Assembly: GCA_016932015.1 (NCBI GenBank)
Contig: JAFGDQ010000004.1
Coordinates: 1 to 64,000, forward strand
From: Spirochaetota bacterium
GTDB taxonomy: Bacteria; Spirochaetota; UBA4802; JAFGDQ01
Reading direction: 5' to 3'
Length of the DNA: 64,000 bases
Positions 37,917-45,895 of the stretch are shown one piece after another. The notes below the pieces were generated by a model. The model saw nothing but the letters and a program-made list of their open reading frames with translations. It was not told the origin of the DNA and did not search any database. How positions within the stretch are numbered: the first letter of the stretch is position 1; every line of letters starts with the position of its first letter. The position numbers and the translations under genes were made by a program.

Positions 37917-38346
37917 TCTTCCTCCCTGATGAAATATCAGCTTTCAAATCCTCGATTACCCTGGTGGGTGAAACTCCAGGAGGATATACCCTGTCAATAC
38001 CGAGTTTGCTGAATTTTGATTCAACATCCTTCCAGTTCATTTCTCCTACCAGAAGATACCCGCCCAGATAAATCAGGATATTGTCAATCCCTGCTTCTAC
38101 ACATTTTTCCCTGAATCCCGGGACCAGAGCCTCAGCGTGACCGCTAAGAGAGGAAACCATTATAGCATCAGCATTTGTCTCAAGAGCTGCATCAATAAAT
38201 TCCTTTTGAGAAACCTGCGATCCCAGCGGTGTCACTCTAAAACCGGCCTCCCCGAGTGCATATTCAAGAATCCGTATCCCTACAATATGTACATCTTCAC
38301 CAATTACTCCCGTGACAATCATACTGCCGGATTTATTTTCGCTCAT
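37909..38346 (-). CDS. B12-binding small subunit of the GlmE-like mutase (GlmS/MutS-like)
   Basis: This 145-aa protein is a single cobalamin-binding Rossmann-like domain. The base-off/His-on motif DxHxxG is intact (D18-V-H20-I-V-G23), followed by SSLSGHAE and YLGGYLLVG, which line the nucleotide tail of the cofactor, and RVYPPGVSP near the end. It matches the sigma subunit of glutamate mutase in length and motifs. GAGG lies 6 nt before the ATG. It is translationally coupled to the large subunit and lies 110 bp after the zinc dehydrogenase gene, with a strong hairpin between. Confidence 0.9.
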   Translation of the reverse strand: MSENKSGSMIVTGVIGEDVHIVGIRILEYALGEAGFRVTPLGSQVSQKEFIDAALETNADAIMVSSLSGHAEALVPGFREKCVEAGIDNILIYLGGYLLVGEMNWKDVESKFSKLGIDRVYPPGVSPTRVIEDLKADISSGRKNG

Positions 38347-38402
38347 AGATTTCCTCTTTATGTGAAACTTGTTTAAATAATTCTGTTATTATACACCAGT
38401 AA

Positions 38403-38435
38403 CAGGCAGGGCGGCATTATCTGCCGTCCTGCCTG
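38403..38435. repeat. GC-rich intercistronic hairpin between the dehydrogenase and mutase genes
   Basis: The 14-nt arms CAGGCAGGGCGGCA and TGCCGTCCTGCCTG around TTATC pair fully on the plus strand (one G-U) and with one A-C mismatch on the transcribed minus strand. There is no T-tract. It lies within the six-gene operon and could act as an mRNA processing or stability element that sets mutase levels apart from the upstream enzymes. Confidence 0.6.
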
Positions 38436-38456
38436 CATGGAGTAGTCGTATAAGTA

Positions 38457-39581
38457 TTAATCCTGCATCTGAACCATGACCTTTATTTCATCATGATTCT
38501 CAGCAGTTAAAGTAAATGCCTCAGCAGTTTTTTCAAGCGGAAATATACTTGAAACGTGTTTCTTTGCCGAAATTTTTCCTGACTGGATCAGCTTTGCTGC
38601 TTCATGCCATCTTGGGACTCTCTCGCCTAAAGTTCCCCATGCTATCTGGACGTGAGCAAAATTCGGATCAAATCCGATTGTAGGTTCAGTATACGCAATT
38701 CCAGGGCCTATCCATGAAGTCATATCACCAGCAGTAGGCCCGACACCCGGAGGAACTTTAAATGGAGAATAATAATACGCGGCAAGCCATACTTTTCCTG
38801 ATCTGCGTACTGAAGATAGTGCCTGTATAAAAGCTACCGGTTTTGTATCAACAACAATAGCAACATCAGCACCATGGCCTTTTGTTTCCTGCAGGACACG
38901 CTGCGCAACATCCTCATTAAGACTATCAATAACAACATCAGCGCCTGCTTCTTCTGAAGCTTCCCGATGTTTTTTAGATATATCAGTTGTAATAACTTTA
39001 ACACCTCTTTCCTTCATTACAGCTGTAATTGAAAGTCCCATCAGCTCCTGTCCGATTATAAGTGCTGTTTCCCCTTCATTTGCTTTTTTTGCAAGTCCGA
39101 CACCGAGATAAACAGGTTCAATCATTGCAAGGTCAAGCCAGTTCAGAGAATCCGGGAGAATCGCTGCGCTTTCATGAGTTATAAAAGGTATTGATAAATA
39201 TTCAGCGAATCCTCCGTGGATTGCCCGGTGAGCCATTCCCTGTCTCCAGTTTATACAGCGCCAGTAATCCTCTTCAAAACAATAATTACAGTTAAAACAG
39301 GGTTTGAAAACAGGATTTTGAAAAATTTTATCTCCAACTTTAAATCCTTTGACTCTAGGCCCGACTTCAACAATCTCACCGCTCCACTCATGCCCTCTTG
39401 CAAGTCCAACGCCCTGTCCGCCAGTTGACCATTTATACCATGCGTCAACGTCCATTACATTACATACTCCGCATGCTCCCATCTTAAGCACAACTCCATC
39501 CGCAGCGCATTTGGGATAGGGTACTTCCTCATATTTGATACTACCCGGACCGTAATATATAGCAGCTTTCATTGTTTTCAT
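38457..39581 (-). CDS. Zinc-dependent medium-chain alcohol dehydrogenase
   Basis: The 374-aa protein is an MDR dehydrogenase. The catalytic zinc site is built from the Cys in GACGVCNVMD and GHEWSGEIV. The four structural-zinc cysteines are present in CFNCNYCFEEDYWRC. The NAD(P) Rossmann turn is ALIIGQELMGLS, which departs from the usual GxGxxG, so cofactor use may be unusual. The family oxidises polyols, threonine or alcohols. It is the fourth gene of the mutase operon, so its substrate is probably a hydroxy-intermediate of that pathway. Confidence 0.88.
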   Translation of the reverse strand: MKTMKAAIYYGPGSIKYEEVPYPKCAADGVVLKMGACGVCNVMDVDAWYKWSTGGQGVGLARGHEWSGEIVEVGPRVKGFKVGDKIFQNPVFKPCFNCNYCFEEDYWRCINWRQGMAHRAIHGGFAEYLSIPFITHESAAILPDSLNWLDLAMIEPVYLGVGLAKKANEGETALIIGQELMGLSITAVMKERGVKVITTDISKKHREASEEAGADVVIDSLNEDVAQRVLQETKGHGADVAIVVDTKPVAFIQALSSVRRSGKVWLAAYYYSPFKVPPGVGPTAGDMTSWIGPGIAYTEPTIGFDPNFAHVQIAWGTLGERVPRWHEAAKLIQSGKISAKKHVSSIFPLEKTAEAFTLTAENHDEIKVMVQMQD

Positions 39582-39780
39582 TTTTTTCCTCCAGAATATA
39601 AGTAGTTTTTTATCTGTCGAAAAATTGCAGGCAGTTTATATTGTGAGCTAATCGTTTTTCCAAACAGTAAAGATTAAATAAATTTACTAAAGAACAATCT
39701 TCAAGCTTAACAGAACTTGATACTGAAAACCGGATTTTTCATGGAATACAGGATTTAAAATTCACTAATGAGAAACAAGA

Positions 39781-40578
39781 TCAGGACATGCCGCCGTCTA
39801 TGACAAACACCTGACCTGTAGTGTAACTGGCCGCATCAGATGCCAGATAAATTACAATACCCTTAATTTCTTCAGGCTTACCCGGCCTGCCGAGTGCAAT
39901 CGTGGAAATCCTATGCTGCAGTTTATCCGCAGCTGTTGTGTCGTTCCCTCTCAGCTTTTTACGTTCAGCTCCGAAATTGGTTCCGGGAATCATCCCCGGA
40001 GCAATCGCATTAATGCGGATACCGTCTCTTCCGTATTCAGATGCCGCCTTTCTGGAAAAGACTGCGAGTCCTCCCTTTGCGGCATCGTAAATAGATCCCT
40101 TCATATCAGGATCCCCCGGAAGTACAATACCCACAGATGCAGTATTTATAATACTGCCTTTTTTCTGTTTCTGCATTACCGGAATTACGGCTTTTGTACA
40201 TAAAAATGCGGCTTTAAAATTGAGCGCAATTATCTTATCCCATAACTCTTCGGGGGTTTCGTGTATGAGATTAAGCCCCATAATCGCACCTGCGTTGTTA
40301 AGGAGAATATCAATTTTACCGAATTGTTTTACGGTTTCGCTAACCATATTCTCTACTTCTGATGATTTTGTTACATCGGTTTTAATTACTATAGCTTTTC
40401 TGCCTGCTTTCTCAACAAGGCCTGCTGTTTCTTTTGCAGCATCCTCATCTATATCGGCAATAGCTACGTCTGCGCCAAACTCGGCTAGCCCCTCGCAAAA
40501 GCAGCGTCCCATACCTGTTCCGCCGCCGGTTACAAGAGCAATCCTGCCGGTTAGATCGAACATATTACTACCACTCAT
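39781..40578 (-). CDS. Short-chain dehydrogenase/reductase
   Basis: The 265-aa protein is a classical SDR. It has the cofactor motif TGGGTGMGRCF near residue 17, NNAG at about 90, the catalytic Ser in NTASVGI, Tyr-x-x-x-Lys as YDAAKGG, and the C-terminal YTTGQVFVIDGG. The acidic residue after strand 2 (IADID) suggests NAD rather than NADP. It reads from a GGAAGGG ribosome site. Position between the enoate-type reductase and the zinc dehydrogenase suggests a 3-hydroxyacyl or hydroxyacid oxidation step. Confidence 0.9.
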   Translation of the reverse strand: MSGSNMFDLTGRIALVTGGGTGMGRCFCEGLAEFGADVAIADIDEDAAKETAGLVEKAGRKAIVIKTDVTKSSEVENMVSETVKQFGKIDILLNNAGAIMGLNLIHETPEELWDKIIALNFKAAFLCTKAVIPVMQKQKKGSIINTASVGIVLPGDPDMKGSIYDAAKGGLAVFSRKAASEYGRDGIRINAIAPGMIPGTNFGAERKKLRGNDTTAADKLQHRISTIALGRPGKPEEIKGIVIYLASDAASYTTGQVFVIDGGMS

Positions 40579-40686
40579 AACTACCCTTCCTTTTAAAAAA
40601 ATATTTAAAATACTTTCCTAAATAAAACAATTACAGAAGACAGCGAGCATAGACCGATAACAATTGAATAATTATTTTTATTTTAT

Positions 40687-42792
40687 CTATATCTCCCTGG
40701 CAATCTTAAGTGCTTCACCTATAGCATCAGCAATCAGTTTCGGTTCCTTACAGTCACCGACAGCATACACTTCAGGTACTATCTTTTTAATTTCTTTAAT
40801 CATATCAATATTATTCGAAAGCGGCATGGCGGGGACAATATTATCCGCTTCAATAAGCTGTTCATTCCCGTCCTTATCTATTATTGTCAGTCCTTTATCT
40901 GTTATGTTTACAAATTCCATGACACCTGAGTAAATTTTCACATCCTTCTTTTCGAACCACAGAAGAAGATACTCTTTCATGATGTTTGTCATTCCTTCTC
41001 CGACATCATCAGCTTTTTCCACTATTGTAACTTTTCTGCCGCGTTTAACAAAGAACTCCCCGAGTTCGCATCCCTGTATACCGCCGCCTATTACTACTAT
41101 TCTTTTACCTAACCAGAGAGGCATAACTATCTTGGAGACTTTTCTGATAAAATTGGAACTGAAAAATCTTAAAAAGAACTTCAGCATACCGTGAAGTTTC
41201 GGGCCGCTTATAACATTTGAATTATTGATTCCCGGTATGTCAGGAAGAGTTAAGATTCCTCCTGCAGCAAGAAATACAGCATCAGGTTTAATCTTTTTAA
41301 TCATAGATAAATTCACTTCTTTACCTGTGTTGTATTTTACATTCAGATATTTCATCTGGCGTTTAAAGTATGTAATCAAATTGACAAGATTTTCAGGATG
41401 AAGCCCTTTTACTACAGAAGCAAGGGGCATCAGCCCGCCAAGTTTGCTTAATTTCTCATATAAAACAACCGAATGTCCTCGGACTGCAGAGACACGTGCA
41501 GCTTCCATACCTGCAGGGCCTCCTCCAATAACCAGAACTTTCTTCTTCTTATCCGCATTCTCAAGAGTACAATAGGTAGTTCCCATCAATCCGTTTACTC
41601 TGCATCTGCCCCTGCTTCCCAGACAGAAATCACATGCAGTACAAGGTCTTATGTATTTGTCCTGTCCTGCAGCAAGCTTATTAGGTAGATCAGGATCTGC
41701 CTGCAAACGTCTTGTCATGCCTATAAAATCAGCCTTTCCCTCTCGCAAAATCCGCTCACCTGAAATATGATCCAGCCTGCCTACAACAGTAACAGGAACA
41801 GATACTTCTTTTTTAATGCCTGCTGCCATCAGTTTATTAGCTTCCGCTCCTTTTCCTTTTGTGTAATAGCCTTCAGGAAAAGATTTAGCAGGAATGGGCG
41901 GTTCAGGATAGAACAGCGTGTCAGGCAAAAAACCTCCGACATGGTAGCCTATCCAGTGATTTCTGACCTGTATTGCATCAGCTCCGGCCTGATCAAGGTA
42001 AACAGCTATTTTTCTGCTTTCTTCGGGAGTTATACATTTGCTGTTGTCAATACCGGCCATCTGCCCGACTTCCATTCCGTTTATAACTACGGAAACAGGA
42101 AAGTCGTTGCCAAGACGTTTCTTTATTTCCTGTATTGTCTGTCTTAAAAAACGGGTCCTGTTTTCAGTATTTCCGCCGTAATCATCTTCACGCCTGTTCC
42201 AGAAAGGTGAAAGAAAATTATGGAAAAGATGACTGCTTCCCGCATTGATATCCACTCCGTCAAACCCCGCCTTTTCAGCACGGACAGCGGCACTCGCAAA
42301 TTTGTCGATTATCATTTCAATCTCTTCAACAGTCAGCGGCCGGGGAATTTCATTATGATTATCATGTTCATTGGTAACGCTGACAGCAGAAGCCGCGACA
42401 GGTGGGCCTTCGTAAAGAGGATTCGGCTCAGCAGGTAGTTTCAGCTGCCACGGGCCGTCATGATTCATCTGCATGAAAGTAGGACAATTATGTTTTTTTA
42501 TTACTTCAACAAGCTGGCTCATGCCTTTTATATACTTATCATCATCAAGTCTGTACCGTCTTCTCCAGCGTACACCCCACGGATAGTCAATTACCGGAGC
42601 CTCCACTATAAGCAGGCCTACTCCGCCCTGTGCAATGCTTTCATATACGGCTTTGACGTCCTCTCTCATATCAAGGTCATCTTCATGCCACATCAGAAGC
42701 CCTGCGCCTGTTTTAATAATTCTGTTTCTGGTTTTAACTGAGCCTATACGGCCGGGCTCAAGAATCTTTTCATAAGTATTTTTACCAAACAT
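40687..42792 (-). CDS. Fe-S flavoprotein, 2,4-dienoyl-CoA reductase / 2-enoate reductase family
   Basis: The 701-aa protein has three parts. Residues ~1-340 are an FMN-binding TIM barrel of the Old Yellow Enzyme class (FMQMNHDGPW; FDGVDINAGSSHLFHNFLSP; FWNRREDDYGGN). A 4Fe-4S site follows in CTACDFCLGSRGRC. Residues ~415-701 bind FAD and NAD(P)H (VLVIGGGPAGMEAARVSA and VVIGGGIQGCE). Such enzymes reduce C=C bonds of enoates or dienoyl-CoAs, or demethylate amines, and are common in anaerobes. It is second in the mutase operon, 64 bp after the oxidoreductase gene. Exact substrate is unknown. Confidence 0.88.
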   Translation of the reverse strand: MFGKNTYEKILEPGRIGSVKTRNRIIKTGAGLLMWHEDDLDMREDVKAVYESIAQGGVGLLIVEAPVIDYPWGVRWRRRYRLDDDKYIKGMSQLVEVIKKHNCPTFMQMNHDGPWQLKLPAEPNPLYEGPPVAASAVSVTNEHDNHNEIPRPLTVEEIEMIIDKFASAAVRAEKAGFDGVDINAGSSHLFHNFLSPFWNRREDDYGGNTENRTRFLRQTIQEIKKRLGNDFPVSVVINGMEVGQMAGIDNSKCITPEESRKIAVYLDQAGADAIQVRNHWIGYHVGGFLPDTLFYPEPPIPAKSFPEGYYTKGKGAEANKLMAAGIKKEVSVPVTVVGRLDHISGERILREGKADFIGMTRRLQADPDLPNKLAAGQDKYIRPCTACDFCLGSRGRCRVNGLMGTTYCTLENADKKKKVLVIGGGPAGMEAARVSAVRGHSVVLYEKLSKLGGLMPLASVVKGLHPENLVNLITYFKRQMKYLNVKYNTGKEVNLSMIKKIKPDAVFLAAGGILTLPDIPGINNSNVISGPKLHGMLKFFLRFFSSNFIRKVSKIVMPLWLGKRIVVIGGGIQGCELGEFFVKRGRKVTIVEKADDVGEGMTNIMKEYLLLWFEKKDVKIYSGVMEFVNITDKGLTIIDKDGNEQLIEADNIVPAMPLSNNIDMIKEIKKIVPEVYAVGDCKEPKLIADAIGEALKIAREI

Positions 42793-42856
42793 TTAAATCT
42801 CCATTAGATAAGAAGAGTAAGTTGAATGCTGAACATTACTGATAATTGAGATATAA

Positions 42857-44701
42857 TCAGACAATTGATTCAGCAATATCCTCCATATCCAGTTCTGCAA
42901 GCTTTTTCCGGCTTGGTTTTAAAGTTTCTATATCCCAGTCCATTGCCTTCAGAAAATCATTAAACATATCATCTTCGTACAATGTTACTCCCGGATTAGG
43001 GCCTACAGTTTTTGCGGGCCTGCCGAGAATTCTGTCAGGAACCTTAAATTTCCTTGCATTCAATCCTTCACGCAGATTAAACATATGTCTGATATTAGCG
43101 ATTCTTTCACCTATTTTAAGAACATCCTCCATTCCCAGATTCCAGCCTGTTACAGCATTTAATGAATCAATAAAAGCCAGCCCTCGTGGAAGTGTTGCAA
43201 CAACAAACATACATACCCCTGCGGCATTATAGGCATGAGAGAAACATTTTCCAATTTTATGTGGAACACCTCTGTTTTTTAATGACTTTTTATCATACTC
43301 GGGAAGGACCTCAGGAGGAAGCGGTCCTTCTCCACCCTGACAATGACGGGCAGGAGTCGCATCCAGAATATAGGCAATTGCCCATTGAAGATTCGCTTTC
43401 GGGTCATGAGCAGCCACTTCCTGTCCCTGTATGTGCATTGCATATTCTTCAGCGCCGTTCCCTATTTTTTTCGCAGCAACTTTCACTCCGTCTGCCAGAA
43501 TATCACCAAGCCCTTCGCGTTTTGCAAGTTTTTCAGTCATTGCTACAATGGACTTATGATTGCCCCATGTCATTTCAATACCGTCTGTGTCATTATCGGT
43601 GATAATACCGTTCTCATAGCATTCAATTGCAAATGCAATAACAGCTCCTGCGGAAATCGTATCCAGTCCATAGCGGTTGCAAATATCATTCACTAAAATA
43701 ATTGAATCAAGATCACTGTTAAGACAGTCAGTACCGAACATTGCAAGCGTCTCATACTCAGGCTTGGACGAATTCTTTTTGTATTTATATTCCCGGTCAC
43801 TTTCTTTCATATGTCCGCCGCAGGCAACAGGGCATCGCCAGCATCCGTACCTTTTTTCCTGGTGTTCGAGAACTTTGTCTCCTCCAATTTCGGAATAATC
43901 AGGCTGATCAACAATAGCAGTACCGCCCCAGTTTTTGGCAGGAATATCGTCTATCTGAACACAGTGCGATAATATTGCGACGGTACCGAAAGTATTGAAA
44001 GAGTCGTATGGTCCGCCTAGTTCCTTCAGATATTTTTTCCTGAGCTGTTTTGACAGATCTTCATCATAAACAGGAACCTTCATATCACCTTTAACAACAA
44101 CCGCCTTGAGCTTCTTGGAACCCATGACAGCACCAACTCCGGATCTGGCAGCAGCTCTTCCCTTATTGTTCATAATTGCTGATATAAGGGATAAATTTTC
44201 ACCTGATGGGCCTATACATGCCACCTCTGCTTTCTTGCCATATATTTCTTTTATTTTATCCTCTACGTCAAATGTATCCATTCCCCAAAGATCGGATGCA
44301 TCTTTAAGTTCATATTTACCGTTATCAATCAGGAGATACACCGGACTGTCTGAAACTCCCGTAAAGAACACACCGTCATAACCTGCAAACTTCAGATACG
44401 GCCCGAAATTGCCTCCTGAATTTGCGTCACCCCATCCCATGGTCAGCGGTGACTTAGTTACAACAATATACCTTGAACCACCAAGAGCATCTGTTCCGGT
44501 ACACGGACCGGTTATGAATCCAAGAATATTCTCAGGCCCGAGAGGATCAATTCCGGGCTTCAGCCTGTCAAAAAGTATCCTTGCGCCCAGTCCATACCCA
44601 CCCACAAAATCACGACAGATTTTTTCATCAAGAATTTCATCTTTAAATTTTTTCCGGGAAAGATCGACCCACAGGATCTTCCCCATATAACCGCTGGCCA
44701 T
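42857..44701 (-). CDS. Aldehyde:ferredoxin oxidoreductase, tungsten-pterin family
   Basis: I set the start at the ATG at 44701 (614 aa): GGAGAAG lies at proper distance and homology begins there (GYMGKILWVDLS); the frame upstream to 44824 is not credible. The 4Fe-4S ligands are C287, C290 and C294 (CWRCPVAC) plus C497 (GVCMF), close to the numbering in Pyrococcus AOR. Tungstopterin-binding segments such as GGYGLGARILFDRL and the SGGNFGPYLK region are present. These enzymes interconvert aldehydes and carboxylic acids using ferredoxin. It is first in the mutase operon and divergent from the Crp/Fnr gene. Confidence 0.9.
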   Translation of the reverse strand: MASGYMGKILWVDLSRKKFKDEILDEKICRDFVGGYGLGARILFDRLKPGIDPLGPENILGFITGPCTGTDALGGSRYIVVTKSPLTMGWGDANSGGNFGPYLKFAGYDGVFFTGVSDSPVYLLIDNGKYELKDASDLWGMDTFDVEDKIKEIYGKKAEVACIGPSGENLSLISAIMNNKGRAAARSGVGAVMGSKKLKAVVVKGDMKVPVYDEDLSKQLRKKYLKELGGPYDSFNTFGTVAILSHCVQIDDIPAKNWGGTAIVDQPDYSEIGGDKVLEHQEKRYGCWRCPVACGGHMKESDREYKYKKNSSKPEYETLAMFGTDCLNSDLDSIILVNDICNRYGLDTISAGAVIAFAIECYENGIITDNDTDGIEMTWGNHKSIVAMTEKLAKREGLGDILADGVKVAAKKIGNGAEEYAMHIQGQEVAAHDPKANLQWAIAYILDATPARHCQGGEGPLPPEVLPEYDKKSLKNRGVPHKIGKCFSHAYNAAGVCMFVVATLPRGLAFIDSLNAVTGWNLGMEDVLKIGERIANIRHMFNLREGLNARKFKVPDRILGRPAKTVGPNPGVTLYEDDMFNDFLKAMDWDIETLKPSRKKLAELDMEDIAESIV

Positions 44702-44957
44702 GAGCATCTTCTCCAAGTATTTGATTTTTATACTAAATTTAAAAAATTGTTTATAGAAAATACCACATATCTCTATATTCGCAATATCCAGGAGCGGCAA
44801 TCCCCGGCAAATATCAAAAAACAAAAATCCGTATTGTGAAACTTATCCGGATATTAATTAACCATGAAAAATATTAAAAATACTGTTGACTATAATAAAC
44901 ATGTATATAATTCTATTTTTACTGATAATGTAAAATTTAATTTATTTTTAATAAGAG

Positions 44958-44978
44958 TTACATAACTATTTTATGTAA
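44958..44978. promoter_or_regulatory. 21-bp palindrome, candidate operator of the mutase operon
   Basis: TTACATAA and TTATGTAA are exact inverted repeats around CTATT. It lies 257 bp before the oxidoreductase start and 160 bp before the Crp/Fnr gene. The spacing is a little wider than classic FNR/CRP sites, so it may bind this regulator or another. Confidence 0.45.
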
Positions 44979-45073
44979 ACGGATATTACAATAACAATAC
45001 TCTCCAAGCTGAAGATCTATATTAAAAAATTAATACATATTACTTATATAATAAAAAATAATCTCTATTGTTC

Positions 45074-45091
45074 ATGTCGTATAGACGACAT
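45074..45091. promoter_or_regulatory. 18-bp palindrome upstream of the Crp/Fnr gene, candidate autoregulatory site
   Basis: ATGTCGT and ACGACAT are exact 7-bp inverted repeats around ATAG, the geometry of Crp/Fnr-family sites. Its centre (45082.5) is about 45 bp before the start predicted from the TATAAT at 45116-45121, near the class II activator position. Confidence 0.5.
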
Positions 45092-45138
45092 CTCAGCTTA
45101 TATCTGAGTAAATTATATAATAGCACTGGTTCAAGGAT

Positions 45139-45798
45139 ATGTTAAATATTTCCCATAGTCTGGCAGCAAGTGTAGTTAATTTCATAGAGCTTAGTACGTT
45201 CGGTAGTTACAGGCAGTATGAAAAAGGCAGAATTCTTTTGTGGCAGGGAGATAAAGTAAGAGATATTTTTGTTATTAAAGACGGAATAGTAAAAATTTAC
45301 GCAATTGCCGGTGACGGCAGAACATATACCTACGGTGTGCTCGGCAAAGGCGGCCTGGTTGGAGTGCCTCAGTTCCTTCTTGATGAAGAAAGCAGGGTTA
45401 TGATTGAGGCAATGGAAATGACCAGTGTTATTGTACTGCCTTCCAATGATTTTCAGTACCTTCTTGCAAACAACCCGCATTTCTCCATGATAATGATGAA
45501 AAAGCTTGCAAAAGACCTCAGAAATATTACAGATAAAGCTGAAGGGTTCGGACTGTTAAATGTACAGGACCGCTTAAAACGGATCTTTTCAAAACTTGCT
45601 GAAGAACACGGCATAAAAACAGATAAGGGGATCCGGATAAAAGTCGATATTACGCATAAGGATATCGGGGAATTAATCGGCGCCAATCGAACTACCATAA
45701 CATATTTTATTAATGAATTGAAACGTCAGGGGTATCTGCAAAAAGACGGTAAATATTTTATATTAACTCAAAATGAAAATTATGAAACGACTGTTTAA
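45139..45798 (+). CDS. Crp/Fnr family transcription regulator
   Basis: The 219-aa protein has an N-terminal cyclic-nucleotide-binding-like beta roll (~residues 20-120; GRILLWQGDKVRDIFVIKDG, VLGKGGLVGVPQFL), the long dimer helix, and a C-terminal winged helix (THKDIGELIGANRTTITYFINELKRQGYL). The beta roll lacks the cysteines that bind Fe-S in FNR, and the cAMP phosphate motif is not evident, so its ligand is open. It is divergent from the mutase operon and close to two palindromes; control of that operon is likely but inferred. Confidence 0.88.
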   Translation: MLNISHSLAASVVNFIELSTFGSYRQYEKGRILLWQGDKVRDIFVIKDGIVKIYAIAGDGRTYTYGVLGKGGLVGVPQFLLDEESRVMIEAMEMTSVIVLPSNDFQYLLANNPHFSMIMMKKLAKDLRNITDKAEGFGLLNVQDRLKRIFSKLAEEHGIKTDKGIRIKVDITHKDIGELIGANRTTITYFINELKRQGYLQKDGKYFILTQNENYETTV

Positions 45799-45835
45799 TA
45801 CAATCTCCTGATACGGAACATAATGATTATGAAAT

Positions 45836-45871
45836 AAAAAACCGCTTTTCCTTAGATGAAAGCGGTTTTTT
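45836..45871. terminator. Bidirectional terminator between Crp/Fnr and CoA-ligase genes
   Basis: A symmetric hairpin (AAAAAACCGCTTT / AAAGCGGTTTTTT) has A-runs on the left and T-runs on the right, so it can stop both converging transcripts. It separates the CoA ligase from the mutase-operon region. Confidence 0.85.
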
Positions 45872-45895
45872 ATTATAGATATATTAACAGATTAA

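Larger units (their letters stand above)
44702..45138. other. Divergent control region between the mutase operon and the Crp/Fnr gene
   Basis: This 437-bp region has no credible gene. It contains two strong palindromes (listed separately), a TATAAT at 45116-45121 without a matching -35, and a 5-bp dyad (CTCAG/CTGAG, 45092-45108). A -10 lacking a -35 fits an activator-dependent promoter. The minus-strand promoter of the operon is not resolved. Confidence 0.6.

Noticed and set aside
36474-38346. Plain annotation as glutamate mutase (methylaspartate mutase E/S)
   Set aside because: Most glutamate-binding positions are changed, and neither methylaspartate ammonia-lyase nor the GlmL chaperone gene is in the window.
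44702-44824. N-terminal extension of the aldehyde:ferredoxin oxidoreductase
   Set aside because: Family similarity and a proper ribosome site both begin at 44701; the extension is AT-rich and unlike the family.
44886-44911. TTGACT...TATAAT promoter upstream of the Crp/Fnr gene
   Set aside because: The spacer is only 14 nt, too short for a normal vegetative promoter.
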